Assembly: GCF_024171925.1 (NCBI RefSeq)
Contig: NZ_JAMTCO010000024.1
Location: 1-64,000 of the forward strand
Direction: 5' to 3'
Length of the DNA stretch: 64,000 bases
DNA from: Actinokineospora diospyrosa
Lineage (GTDB): Bacteria; Actinomycetota; Actinomycetes; Mycobacteriales; Pseudonocardiaceae
Part shown: in pieces, positions 44,751 to 53,113 of the stretch
How the letters are laid out: each line of letters starts with the position of its first letter
Position numbering within the stretch: position 1 is the stretch's first letter
Translations under genes and position numbers: made by a program
The notes under the pieces: model-generated
The model's database searches: none
Seen by the model: the letters and a program-made list of their open reading frames with translations, nothing else
What the model was told of the DNA's origin: nothing

Positions 44751-46487
44751 ATGCCTTCGTTCAACCGTAGATCCGTGCTGGCCGCGCTCGCCTCGACCGC
44801 CGCCGCACCGCTGGTCGGGACGGCCACCGCGAGCGCCGCCACTGGCCAGGCCACCGCAGGTCAAGCTGCCACTGGTCAAGCTGCCGCGGCTGGTCAAGCC
44901 GCGACCGGGGTGGAGTTCGCGCAGAACCGCATCCCGGGGATGATCGCGTTCGGCGAACCGACCTGGTTCCCCGACGCGGTCCGGGAACCGCTGACGGTGC
45001 AGGTCCTGCCGGGGACGCCCGCGCGCACCCAGGTCTCCGACTCGCGCGGGGTCCTGGCCGTGCTGACCACCGGCGCCAAGACCGTGACCGTCCGCGGCCC
45101 CCGCCGCACGTTCACCGAGCAGAAGCGGCCCTTCGTCGACGCGTTCGCCCGCACCTTCACCGGCGACTGGGGGATGTCCCCGGGCGGTGGCACCTGGACC
45201 ACCGCCAACGGCGCCCCGGCGAACTACTACGTCGAGCCCGGCCGTGGTGTGATCCTGTTGTCGCAGAACAACTCCAGCTACTTCACCACGCTCAACGACC
45301 CGAACATCGCCGACTTCTCCGCGACCGCGCTGGTCAGCCTCGAGGCCGTGCCCGCGGGCGCGGACACCTCCGTCTCGCTCACCTTCGCCTACCAGGGCTA
45401 CGACAACCACTACCGAGCCCGACTCGCGGTGACCTCGGCCGGGCTGGTGCGCCTCAGCGTCGAGAAGGAACAGGCCGACGTGGTGAGCACGCTGGCGGCC
45501 GCGGTGCAGGTCGGCACCGGGTACGCGGCCAACCAGCGGTGGCGGATCCGGGTCGAGCGGACCGGGATCACCCTGCGCGCCAGGGCGTGGCGGTCCGACC
45601 TGGCCGAGCCGAGCACGTGGACGCACGTCCTGGACGACGCGACGTTCGGCGCGGGCAAACTCGGCATCCGCGCGATCGCCTCGAAGAACAGCACCGCGGT
45701 GCCGAGCCGGGTGTACGTGCACGAGTTCGCGGGCAGCGGCGTGTGGGCGACGCCGCCGGTGGTCACGCACGACACGTGGGTGCGGGTCCTGCCGACGGCG
45801 TACAGCGGGACGTGGACGCCCGCGGTGGAGCAGCGGGTGCGGGCGTGGCCGACCGACATCTCGCCGGACGCCCTGGCCCTGGCCGCGATGCTCTCGACGG
45901 GTGCGGCGCCGTACAACTCGCCCGCGCAGGGCGGGGCGCAGGTGCTGGGGGAGTCGGGCTACGGGCCGCTCAACCCGGACGGGACGCGGGTGGAGGGCGC
46001 GGACTTCCACGAGTACATGGGGATCCCGTGGACGTTCCAGAGCGGCGAGACCAGGCCCGCGGGTACCGCGGAGTGGCTGCGCACGCTGGACTGCTCCGGC
46101 ATGGTGCGCATGGTGTTCGGCTACCACCTGGGTATCCCCGTGGTCTACGACAACCCCGCGAGCTTCGACGGGACCACGCTCCCGCGCCGCTCCCGCGACA
46201 TCGGCCCGCACGGCCCCGGCGTGATCGTCCACCGCGACGACACCACGGCCCCGCCCTACCCCAACCTCCAGATCGGCGACATCGTCTGCTTCGACGCCGA
46301 CCCGGACCCCACCGCCGAACTGGACCACGTCGGCATCTACTTCGGCCCAGACCCCGCAGGCCACGCCCGCTTCATCTCCAGCCGCAAAACCGTCAACGGC
46401 CCCACCCTCTCCGACCTGGGCGGCCCCTCCACCCTCGACGGCCCCGGCACCTACGCGACGTCCCTCCGCATCATCCGCCGCTTCTAG
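44751..46487 (+). CDS. Secreted NlpC/P60-like cysteine peptidase with N-terminal LamG-like domain
   Basis: The 578-residue protein starts with a Tat-like signal (NRRSVLAALASTAAAP, then TASAA) and a short TGQAA-type low-complexity tract made by tandem DNA repeats. Residues about 120-330 look like a concanavalin-like domain (GMSPGGGTWTTANG, LTFAYQGYDNHYRARL). The C-terminal part has NlpC/P60 features: Cys448 in LDCSGMVRMVF, and His526 in ELDHVGIYFG. It probably cleaves cell-wall peptides or related amides outside the cell. It follows the synthase by 116 bases; a role in the pathway is possible but unproven. Confidence 0.75.
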   Translation: MPSFNRRSVLAALASTAAAPLVGTATASAATGQATAGQAATGQAAAAGQAATGVEFAQNRIPGMIAFGEPTWFPDAVREPLTVQVLPGTPARTQVSDSRGVLAVLTTGAKTVTVRGPRRTFTEQKRPFVDAFARTFTGDWGMSPGGGTWTTANGAPANYYVEPGRGVILLSQNNSSYFTTLNDPNIADFSATALVSLEAVPAGADTSVSLTFAYQGYDNHYRARLAVTSAGLVRLSVEKEQADVVSTLAAAVQVGTGYAANQRWRIRVERTGITLRARAWRSDLAEPSTWTHVLDDATFGAGKLGIRAIASKNSTAVPSRVYVHEFAGSGVWATPPVVTHDTWVRVLPTAYSGTWTPAVEQRVRAWPTDISPDALALAAMLSTGAAPYNSPAQGGAQVLGESGYGPLNPDGTRVEGADFHEYMGIPWTFQSGETRPAGTAEWLRTLDCSGMVRMVFGYHLGIPVVYDNPASFDGTTLPRRSRDIGPHGPGVIVHRDDTTAPPYPNLQIGDIVCFDADPDPTAELDHVGIYFGPDPAGHARFISSRKTVNGPTLSDLGGPSTLDGPGTYATSLRIIRRF

Positions 46488-46559
46488 ATCCGAGAGCACC
46501 GCTCGCACTCGCCTGGACGCCGCTCATTGCGACGAGTACCGCCCGCCCGCCTCTGATGG

Positions 46560-46899
46560 AGAGCAGTGCTCGCACAAAGAGCAGTGCTCTCCATCAAGAG
46601 CATTGCTCTCTCAAGTGAATGGCGCTCTGATTCAAGAGCGGCGCTCTCGCCTCGTTGGGTCTGCCGCAGCCCCTGAAGGTGTCGGCCACTGCAGGACGGG
46701 ACGCCAGCGGCGGGCAGCGCTCTCGTGCCGGGTTGACCGGGGGTGGAGTTCGCGGGGAGTGCCGCGAAAGCCAGAGCACTGCTCTCATAAGAGAGCAGTG
46801 CTCTGCGTTGTGGGCGTTGTTCTCTGTGTCGACTCGGTGTTGATCGCGAGAGCGGTGCTCTTGTTTGTGAGCGGCGCTCGCGAAGGAGAGCAGCGCTCT
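46560..46899. repeat. Array of 13-bp palindromes AGAGCNNNGCTCT on a 19-bp period
   Basis: Clear copies begin at 46560, 46578, 46597, 46635, 46773, 46792, 46849, 46868 and 46887, with degenerate copies at 46616, 46711 and 46811 and an eroded slot at 46830. Nearly all starts differ by 19 bp within the two clusters. A further imperfect copy lies at 46493-46505, next to the NlpC/P60 stop. The array fills the gap 46488-46903 between the convergent NlpC/P60 and nagB genes, which otherwise contains no gene. Function is unknown; a protein-binding array or a hairpin cluster are the two obvious readings. Confidence 0.8.
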
Positions 46900-46903
46900 C
46901 CGG

Positions 46904-47686
46904 TCAGAGCTTCTGCCAGGTCGGCTTGGCGGCGTAGGTGGCTCGGAAGTAGTCGGCGTGCTTGAGGCGGCTGGCGGCGGACTCGTCGACGATGACGGTG
47001 GCGTGGGGGTGCAGTTGCAGGGCCGAGGCGGGGGTCACGGCGGCCAGGGGGCCCTCGACGGCGAGGGCGATGGCCTCGGCTTTGGATTCGCCGGTCGCGA
47101 CCAGGACCAGGTGGCGGGCGTCGCTGATCGTGGCGATGCCCTGGGTGACCACGTGCCACGGCACCTCGTCGAGGCTGCCGAAGAAGCGGGCGTTGTCCAG
47201 GCGGGTGCGCTGGGTGAGGGTCTTGACCCGGGTGCGCGAGCTGAACGACGAGCACGGCTCGTTGAACCCGATGTGCCCGTCCGACCCGATACCCAGCAGT
47301 TGCAGGTCGACCCCGCCCGCGTCGCGCAGCGCCTGCTCGTAGGCGGCGCAAGCGGCGGGCAGGTCGGCGGCGGCGCCGTCCGGCCCGAGGAAGGACTCCG
47401 TGGTCAGCCCGAGCGGGGTCAGGACCTCCCGCTCGATGACCGCCCGGTAGCTCTCCGGGTGCCCGGGCGGCAGGCCGACGTACTCGTCGAGCTGGCACAC
47501 CCGCACCTGGCTGACGTCCAGCTCGCCCGCGGCGACGCGGCGCGCGAGGGAGGTGTACACCGGCAGCGGGCTGGACCCGGTCGCCACCCCGACCAGTGCC
47601 CCCGGCTTCGCGCCGACCAGGTCGGCGATCGCCCCGGCGGCCACCTCGCCCACCGCCGCGCGGTCGGCAACGATCACGATCTCCAT
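46904..47686 (-). CDS. nagB: Glucosamine-6-phosphate deaminase
   Basis: The 260-residue enzyme converts glucosamine-6-phosphate to fructose-6-phosphate and ammonia in aminosugar catabolism. The NagB signature is clear: VATGSSPLPVYTSL, QLDEYVGLPPGHPESY, and LGIGSDGHIGFNEPCSSF with the catalytic residues. The ATG start at MEIVIV is the normal NagB start; the frame is open 66 codons further up but those lie across the operator. A DasR-type site is 35 bases upstream, as is usual for nagB in actinomycetes. Confidence 0.93.
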   Translation of the reverse strand: MEIVIVADRAAVGEVAAGAIADLVGAKPGALVGVATGSSPLPVYTSLARRVAAGELDVSQVRVCQLDEYVGLPPGHPESYRAVIEREVLTPLGLTTESFLGPDGAAADLPAACAAYEQALRDAGGVDLQLLGIGSDGHIGFNEPCSSFSSRTRVKTLTQRTRLDNARFFGSLDEVPWHVVTQGIATISDARHLVLVATGESKAEAIALAVEGPLAAVTPASALQLHPHATVIVDESAASRLKHADYFRATYAAKPTWQKL

Positions 47687-47720
47687 GTGCTTCCTGTCCT
47701 CGAGCCAACCGCGACCGGTT

Positions 47721-47732
47721 TGGTATAGACCA
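47721..47732. promoter_or_regulatory. DasR-responsive element (dre) at nagB
   Basis: TGGTATAGACCA matches the core of the DasR operator (TGGTCTAGACCA) with one change, set 35 bases before the nagB start on the minus strand where the promoter is expected. DasR, a GntR-family repressor relieved by glucosamine-6-phosphate, is known to control nagB in Streptomyces. Confidence 0.75.
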
Positions 47733-47871
47733 ATAATAGCAAGCGGACACCCCCGGTGTCCGCCCGACCACGTGCACGGGGTGCACAGCTGTGTTCGCGC
47801 ACGGTCATTGACCCGTCCGCCCACCGAACTTACGGTGCGACCTCCACCCGCGCCGGAAGGAACTCGCCGAG

Positions 47872-49149
47872 GTGCCCACCACACTGACCGACTGGCTGGC
47901 GCTCGACCCGCCCCGCCGGGCCCACCACCTCGCGCTGGCCCGCGCCGCGGCCGGGCGATCCGGCCACGGCGACTGGATCAGCGTGGCCACCGACATCACC
48001 CACGGTGGTGGCGCGCTCGCCGGGATCCCCTTCTCGGTGAAGGACAACATCGACGTCGAGGGATGCCCGACAACCGCCGGTAGTCGGCTGCTCCGCGCCA
48101 CGCCCGCCGAGGTGGACGCCGGCCTGGTCGACGCCATTCGCCACGCGGGCGCCGTCGTCCTCGGCAAGACCAACCTGCACGAGTTGGCCTTCGGCATCAC
48201 GAGCAACAACGCCGCTTTCGGCCCGGTCCGCAACCCGGCGGACCCGACCAAATCGGCAGGGGGATCGAGCGGCGGCAGCGCGGCGAGCGTCGCCCTGGGG
48301 GTCGTGCCGTTCGCGCTTGGTACCGATACCGGCGGCTCGGTCACCATCCCCGCCGCCTACTGCGGCATCGTCGGCTTCCGCCCCACCACCGGCCGGTACC
48401 CCGGCGATGGCGTCGTGAACCTCTCGGGCACCCGCGACACAATCGGCATCCACGCCCACACCCCCGAAGACGTCCGCATCATCGACGAGCTCATCACCGG
48501 CGAGCCCGCTGCTCCGCCGGTCAGTCTCGCCGGGCTGCGCATCGGCATACCCCGCAACCGCTTCGACGACCTCAGTCCGGACATAGCGGTCGTCCTCGCC
48601 GACTTCGTGTCCACTGTGGAGCGATCCGGCGCCCACCTGGTCGACCTCGACCTGACCGAGCTCGATGCCTTGTCGCACAGCGGGAACACCCTTGTCTTCC
48701 ATGAAGCCCCACGCCTACTGACCCCGCGTATCGACCACCCGATCGACGAATGGCACCACCACATCGCCTCGCCCGACGTCCGCGCCCTCATTGAACAAAT
48801 GGCCACACCGCTGCCCGTCGGCGCCTACCGGTCCGCCCGCGCCGACCGCTGGACCCTCCGCCGCCACTACGCCGACCTGTTCCAGCGCGTGGACGTCGTG
48901 CTCGCGCCCACCTCCCCGGTCCCACCCCCACTGCTCGGCGCCGACGACCTCACCAGCCTCAACGGCCGTCTCGTCGCCACCTTCCCCACCGTGACCCGCA
49001 ACGTCACCCCCGGTACGGTCGCGGGCATCCCCATGATCTCCCTACCCGTAGGCAAGACCCCCGACGGCCTCCCCGTCGGCGCCTGCCTGGAAACCCGCGT
49101 CCACGCCGACGCCACCCTGCTCCAGATCGCCGCCGCCCTCGCGGTCTGA
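47872..49149 (+). CDS. Amidase signature family hydrolase
   Basis: The 425-residue enzyme carries the Ser-cisSer-Lys triad of the amidase signature family: Lys57 in PFSVKDN, Ser132 in AGGSSGGSAA and Ser156 in GTDTGGSV. It resembles AtzF/allophanate-hydrolase-like and related amidases, and would cleave a small amide; the exact substrate cannot be read. It starts at a GTG with GGAAGG eleven bases upstream and diverges from nagB. Confidence 0.85.
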   Translation: MPTTLTDWLALDPPRRAHHLALARAAAGRSGHGDWISVATDITHGGGALAGIPFSVKDNIDVEGCPTTAGSRLLRATPAEVDAGLVDAIRHAGAVVLGKTNLHELAFGITSNNAAFGPVRNPADPTKSAGGSSGGSAASVALGVVPFALGTDTGGSVTIPAAYCGIVGFRPTTGRYPGDGVVNLSGTRDTIGIHAHTPEDVRIIDELITGEPAAPPVSLAGLRIGIPRNRFDDLSPDIAVVLADFVSTVERSGAHLVDLDLTELDALSHSGNTLVFHEAPRLLTPRIDHPIDEWHHHIASPDVRALIEQMATPLPVGAYRSARADRWTLRRHYADLFQRVDVVLAPTSPVPPPLLGADDLTSLNGRLVATFPTVTRNVTPGTVAGIPMISLPVGKTPDGLPVGACLETRVHADATLLQIAAALAV

Positions 49150-49205
49150 CTGTCCACAGTGGTCACCATCTAGATCGTGGAAGTGTGAACGCCCGACAAG
49201 ATCAA

Positions 49206-49217
49206 TGGTCTAGACCA
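49206..49217. promoter_or_regulatory. Perfect DasR-type palindrome upstream of the DoxX-like gene
   Basis: TGGTCTAGACCA is a perfect 12-bp palindrome identical to the DasR operator core. It lies 59 bases before the DoxX-like start and about 17 bases before a TACCCT -10 candidate, so it would overlap the -35 region. Confidence 0.65.
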
Positions 49218-49275
49218 ACTCTCGCGCACTGACCTACCCTGGATCGACCTGCCCGGCCGACCACAGGGGTACGCG

Positions 49276-49731
49276 ATGAAGACACTCCCCACCCGCCCAA
49301 CCGTCACCCCTGCACGACTCGCGCTGCCCGCCCTGCGGATCTCGTTGGCCCTGGTCTACCTGTGGTTCGGCGTCCTGAAAGTGATCGGCCAGTCGCCGGT
49401 CGAAGACCTGGTCCGGGCAACGATGCCGTGGGTGCACGGTCCGTGGCTATTACCGGCTTTGGGGGCGGTCGAGATCGTCCTGGGCCTGCTGCTCCTGGCA
49501 GGCACATTCCGACGCCTCGCGCCGGTCGCGGTTGCGGCGCACCTGGCGGGGACGTTCTTGGTGTTCGTCCAGGTCCCGGCCATGGCGGTGCACGACAGCA
49601 ACCCGTTGCTTCTGACCGCTACGGGCGAGTTCGTGTTGAAGAACTTGGTGCTGATTTGCGCTGCGCTGGCAATCTTTGCGTTGGAGGCGCCGCGGGGCGG
49701 GGATGTTGAGGCACGGGCGGCTGCTGGTTGA
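49276..49731 (+). CDS. DoxX-like integral membrane protein
   Basis: The 151-residue protein has four predicted helices (about 16-36, 55-80, 85-105, 117-137) and the DoxX-family start LRISLALVYLWFGVLKVIG. DoxX proteins are small quinone-related or redox-associated membrane proteins of mostly unknown role. The upstream DasR-type site suggests control by aminosugar status. Downstream DNA is repeats. Confidence 0.75.
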   Translation: MKTLPTRPTVTPARLALPALRISLALVYLWFGVLKVIGQSPVEDLVRATMPWVHGPWLLPALGAVEIVLGLLLLAGTFRRLAPVAVAAHLAGTFLVFVQVPAMAVHDSNPLLLTATGEFVLKNLVLICAALAIFALEAPRGGDVEARAAAG

Positions 49732-49737
49732 GGGGTT

Positions 49738-49945
49738 GTGGGCAGGTTGTCCACAACCGGTTCGTTTGTCCACAGGTTCCTTTTGCTGCTCCCGGTTTGT
49801 CGGTGCGCTCTCGTAGGCTGTATCGGGGGCTCTCGATCCAGTTGATCTTGGCGGGGCGGTTGTGGTGGTCGGTGGTCCACAACGTTTGCTGCTGTTCGCA
49901 GATCTTCGTCGCCGCAGCTGTTTTGTCGGTGCTGCGTGGTAAGCC
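49738..49945 (-). repeat. Dispersed DnaA-box repeat, locus C (one clear and one decayed unit)
   Basis: Inverted copies of the repeat described at 330-530. TTGTCCACA occurs at 49747-49755 and again at 49766-49774, exactly 19 bp apart, followed by the GTAGGCTGTATCGGGGG core. A second unit has decayed boxes at 49873 (TGGTCCACA) and 49892. The repeat begins at the DoxX-like stop codon. The rest of the gap to 50178 holds the MITE fragment and G-rich DNA with no clear gene. Confidence 0.8.
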
Positions 49946-50004
49946 CGATGGGGCGTACTTGTTGTGCGTGGGGCCCCACGACACCCGTGGCAGGACCGCA
50001 CAGT
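49946..50004 (+). mobile_element. One-ended fragment of the MITE-like element
   Basis: CGATGGGGCGTACTTGTTGT and about 40 following bases match the left part of the 144-bp elements at 16688 and 55623. The right inverted end is missing. Confidence 0.5.
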
Positions 50005-50178
50005 AGAGCCGAGTTGGATCCGGGTGTCCGGTGGCTGGTACTGCGGGGGCGGTCGGGTACAGGGTGAAGTGGCGCAGAGAGCTGCCCGACGGTTGGTGGG
50101 GTAGGTGAGGCTGGGGCAGATCGGTGGTGGGGGTTCTGGGATCCTGAGGGGGAGACGCAGGCCAGTGAGGGGTCTGTT

Positions 50179-50703
50179 GTGGACAGAAGTGTGTGGAGGG
50201 TGGTTGTGGTGGATGAGGTCCGGGAGCGGCTTCGGCGGGTGCTTGAGGTGGAGGGGTACATCGATGAGGACGGGGCTTGGGCGTACTTCGAGGGGGCGCG
50301 GGAAGTGGTGCGTGAGCTGGAGGCGCTGATCGCGAGTCGTCCGCGGGAGGTGGTTCGGTTGGCTGAGTACGCGGTTGAGCTGCTCGAGGCGGCGGATGTT
50401 GATGATGATGGGGGGCTTGTGGACGACGTGTTGGAGCGGGTGCAGGTGGTGCACTTTGATGCCTGCGCGGCGGGGGAGCCGGATCCTGTGGAGCTGGCGG
50501 AGAGTCTGGTGGCCCTCGCGCTGGCCAGTGAGAACGGGGTGTTCCTCACCGTGCTGCCGGATTACGGGCAGATCCTCGGGCGGGCCGGACTCGACCGGTA
50601 CCGGGAGCTCCTCGATCAGGCCGCCGGGCAACCGCAGTCGGCGCAGCGGCGGTTCGCCATCGACCGGATGGTGGAGTTGGCCGCGGCCACATCTGTCTAC
50701 TGA
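50179..50703 (+). CDS. DUF6880-like protein, probably truncated
   Basis: The 174-residue acidic helical protein contains LAEYAVELLEAADVDDDGG and VLERVQVVHFDACAAGEPD, which resemble the middle of DUF6880 proteins (about 400 residues, often with SWIM zinc-finger genes). No SWIM motif or N-terminal half is seen, so this is probably a remnant that follows a repeat junction. The GTG start has GGGG-rich DNA upstream and no clear ribosome-binding site. Codon use is less GC-rich at third positions than its neighbours. Confidence 0.5.
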   Translation: MDRSVWRVVVVDEVRERLRRVLEVEGYIDEDGAWAYFEGAREVVRELEALIASRPREVVRLAEYAVELLEAADVDDDGGLVDDVLERVQVVHFDACAAGEPDPVELAESLVALALASENGVFLTVLPDYGQILGRAGLDRYRELLDQAAGQPQSAQRRFAIDRMVELAAATSVY

Positions 50704-50706
50704 GGA

Positions 50707-51393
50707 CTAGCGGCGGCGTTGCTTCGCGCGCGGTGGGGTGGGGCGGCGCTTGGGGGCGGGCTTGGGTTCCACCGGGGCGGGTTGGCGGCCGCGGGTGCTG
50801 TTGGTGGTGCGGCCGCGGACGATGCCGATCAGGTGTTCCACGGCGTCGGTGGTCTCGTCCTCCAGCCAGGACAGGGCGACCTGGGACTGGGGGGCGTCCA
50901 CCAGCGTGCGGTACGTCAAGTCCCGGCGGTGGTGCAGGCGGGCGAGGGACTGGGGGACGACGAGGAGGCCGATGCCCGCGGCCACCAGTTCGATCGCGTC
51001 GCCGGTCGTGGCTGGGCGGTCGAGGGCCGGGTGGCCGGGTGGGTGGTCCCAGCCGAGGGTGTCGTCGAGGGGGTGCAGGGCGATCTCGTCGGCCAGGTCC
51101 GCGGGGGTCAGCTCGTCGGTGGCGGTGAGGAGGTGGTCCTTGGGGATCACCACGACGGTGGTCTCGGTGTAGAGGGGGATGGCGTGCAGGCCGCTGCGGT
51201 CGGCGGGCACGCGGAGCAGGGCGGCGTCGACGCGGCGGTCGCGCACGGCCTGGGGGGCGTCCGCGGCGGCGAGCTGGCTGAGCTCCAGCGGGAGTTCGGG
51301 GGAGCGTTGCGCCCACATCCGCACCCACTTGGTGGGCGTCACCCCCGGCACGTACGCGAGCCTGAAGGGGGCACCCACGTCCGACCCTGTCAC
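50707..51393 (-). CDS. LysR-type substrate-binding domain protein without HTH
   Basis: The 228-residue product is a LysR_substrate periplasmic-binding-like domain (FRLAYVPGVTPTKWVRMW, LPLELSQLAAAD, DAALLRVPADRSGLHAIPLY, AAGIGLLVVPQSLAR) with no DNA-binding domain. Its C-terminal 35 residues are strongly basic and Pro-rich (PAPKRRPTPPRAKQRRR), which could bind nucleic acid. It diverges from a DUF5997 gene 45 bases away, a pairing that recurs in actinobacteria. The role is unknown. Confidence 0.8.
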   Translation of the reverse strand: MTGSDVGAPFRLAYVPGVTPTKWVRMWAQRSPELPLELSQLAAADAPQAVRDRRVDAALLRVPADRSGLHAIPLYTETTVVVIPKDHLLTATDELTPADLADEIALHPLDDTLGWDHPPGHPALDRPATTGDAIELVAAGIGLLVVPQSLARLHHRRDLTYRTLVDAPQSQVALSWLEDETTDAVEHLIGIVRGRTTNSTRGRQPAPVEPKPAPKRRPTPPRAKQRRR

Positions 51394-51438
51394 CAGGTCA
51401 GACTACCGCCCGTGAACGCCCCCGCTACGCTTGCCCCC

Positions 51439-51819
51439 ATGACCTCGGCGCGCAAGACCCCCCAAACGATGAAGCCCGCCACCGCGGCGAAGAAGCTTGG
51501 CGTCTACCTGGAGGCCACCCCCGCCGAGTTCCAGGAAGGCCCGATCAGCCGCGACGACCTCAACGCGCTGCAGACCGATCCGCCCACCTGGCTGCGGGAC
51601 CTGCGCCGCGACGGTCCGCACCCGCGGCAGGTGGTGGCGGCCAAGCTGCGGGTGTCGATCGGGGGCCTCACCCGCGCCGGGCTCACCGACGCGCTGACCA
51701 CCGCGGAGATCGAGGCCATCAAGGCCGAGGACCCGGACTGGCTGCGCCGCGAGCAGGAGACCCAGGCGGAGTTCCGCAAGGAGACCGAGCGGCTGAAGTC
51801 GGTTCGCCCGCGGTCCTGA
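51439..51819 (+). CDS. DUF5997 family protein
   Basis: The 126-residue protein matches the DUF5997 family: KPATAAKKLGVYLEATPAEF, DDLNALQTDPPTWLRDLRRDGPHPR and VVAAKLRVSIGGLTRAGLTD. It is helical and charged and has no assigned role. TACGCT lies about eight bases upstream of the ATG, suggesting a leaderless transcript. It pairs divergently with the LysR-domain gene. Confidence 0.85.
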   Translation: MTSARKTPQTMKPATAAKKLGVYLEATPAEFQEGPISRDDLNALQTDPPTWLRDLRRDGPHPRQVVAAKLRVSIGGLTRAGLTDALTTAEIEAIKAEDPDWLRREQETQAEFRKETERLKSVRPRS

Positions 51820-52112
51820 AGCACCGCCGGTCCGGGGATGTGGTGCGGGTCCCCCCACCGGACCTGGCGTCCGATGAGGAGACCCGCGCTCTGGGTGACG
51901 GTCGACTTTCCGGTGTGGACAGTCCCGTCGGCTCCGAACACCGCCAATGCTATGGACACCGGGCGCCGGTTTCCCAGTCCCTGGCGGGGTGAACCGCGGT
52001 GGCACGACCCATCGCGAGCGGAGTCGGCGACCACCCTGAAGTCGGGTATCGGTTCCCGTGCGGGGAAAGTCGGCCGCGGCGGGTATCCAGGGCCGCACGG
52101 TCGCCTCTTGTC

Positions 52113-52916
52113 TTAGCCGAGCAGTGACCGCACGGACTGCGCGACGGCGTGGATGAAGGTGTCGCGGGTCGCCTCGGGGACGAGGTCGAGCGACAGGTAC
52201 GGGTTGAGGTCCTCGAGTTCGACGAGCAGCAACCCGGCCCCGGTCCGGCAGGCGTCGACCCGCTGGATGCCGTGGGTGAGGGTGTTCCAGTCGATGAACC
52301 GCTGCGCGAACGCCAAGTCGTCGCCGCTCGGCCGGTACTCGGTCAGCTCCCAGCGGCGAGCGGGGTCGGGCGCGTAGAGCGCGTAGTGGAACCGGTGGTC
52401 GACGAAGTAGAACGAGACCTCGTACTCGAAGTCGACCCGGGGCTGGATCAGCACATCGCCGCTCGTGTCGATGCCGTCGCGCGTGGTGAAGGTGAGTCCC
52501 GCTGAGTCCGCGCCCGCCTTCGGTTTGACCACAAAGGTCTCCACCTGGGGCAGCCGGTCCACATCCGCGAGCTTGTCGACCGTGGGGATCACCGGGTACC
52601 CCGCCGCCGTCAGGTCCACGAGGTACTGCTTGCCCGCCATGTCACCGCGCCCGCCCAGCGGGTTGTACACGGCGGCCCCGCGCTCCAGGGCCCGCGCCCG
52701 AAAGGCCGCGTACTCAGCCGGGTAGTTCATCACCGGCCCGCTGTTGCGCACCACGACCACGTCGAACCGGTCCATCAACGCGACCGCGTCCAACGGGTGG
52801 CACAACGCGACGTCGAAGGACTCCCGCAGGCGGGCGGACAGGTACGCGTCCTCATCGCCGTAGCGACGACCGCGAGCGGGGTAGGTCAGGTCGGTGACCA
52901 GCAACAATGCAGACAC
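52113..52916 (-). CDS. ATP-grasp domain protein
   Basis: The 267-residue protein has an N-terminal Rossmann-like part (VVVVRNSGPVMNYPAEY), a GGRGDMAGKQYLVDL block, the ATP-grasp lysine region FVVKPKAGADSAG and metal-binding LEDLNPYLSL near the C terminus. It resembles glutathione-synthetase-like ligases that form amide bonds, but its substrates are unknown. It is flanked by gene-free gaps of 293 and 197 bases that hold no clear feature apart from a terminator at 53080. Confidence 0.7.
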   Translation of the reverse strand: MSALLLVTDLTYPARGRRYGDEDAYLSARLRESFDVALCHPLDAVALMDRFDVVVVRNSGPVMNYPAEYAAFRARALERGAAVYNPLGGRGDMAGKQYLVDLTAAGYPVIPTVDKLADVDRLPQVETFVVKPKAGADSAGLTFTTRDGIDTSGDVLIQPRVDFEYEVSFYFVDHRFHYALYAPDPARRWELTEYRPSGDDLAFAQRFIDWNTLTHGIQRVDACRTGAGLLLVELEDLNPYLSLDLVPEATRDTFIHAVAQSVRSLLG

Positions 52917-53079
52917 CGACCCAACCTACTTCCAACTGTGGTCGATCGCGTACCCGACTCCGGCGCTGACCAGCGGACCCCAGAGTGACCCACCCGATGG
53001 GCCCGGCCATCTCGGCACCCGGACACCGAGGTCGGTGGGCAGTCCGCCTGGGTGTGAACTTCCTCAGGTATCCGCCGAA

Positions 53080-53103
53080 GGGGGTGGGCGGCCGCCCACC
53101 CCC
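53080..53103 (-). terminator. Perfect 24-bp GC palindrome, terminator of the hydrolase gene
   Basis: GGGGGTGGGCGG and its exact complement abut at 53080-53103, starting 10 bases past the stop of the minus-strand hydrolase gene. The hairpin is strong and lacks a T run. Confidence 0.7.
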
Positions 53104-53113
53104 GGTGCGGGGG

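Noticed and set aside
44751..46487. NlpC/P60 protein as a release enzyme of the hybrid synthase
   Set aside because: It carries an export signal, so it acts outside the cell and cannot be assumed to off-load the carrier-bound chain. Proximity alone is weak evidence.
46560..46899. CRISPR-like array
   Set aside because: Units are 13-bp palindromes with 6-bp gaps and no unique spacers, and no cas genes are present.
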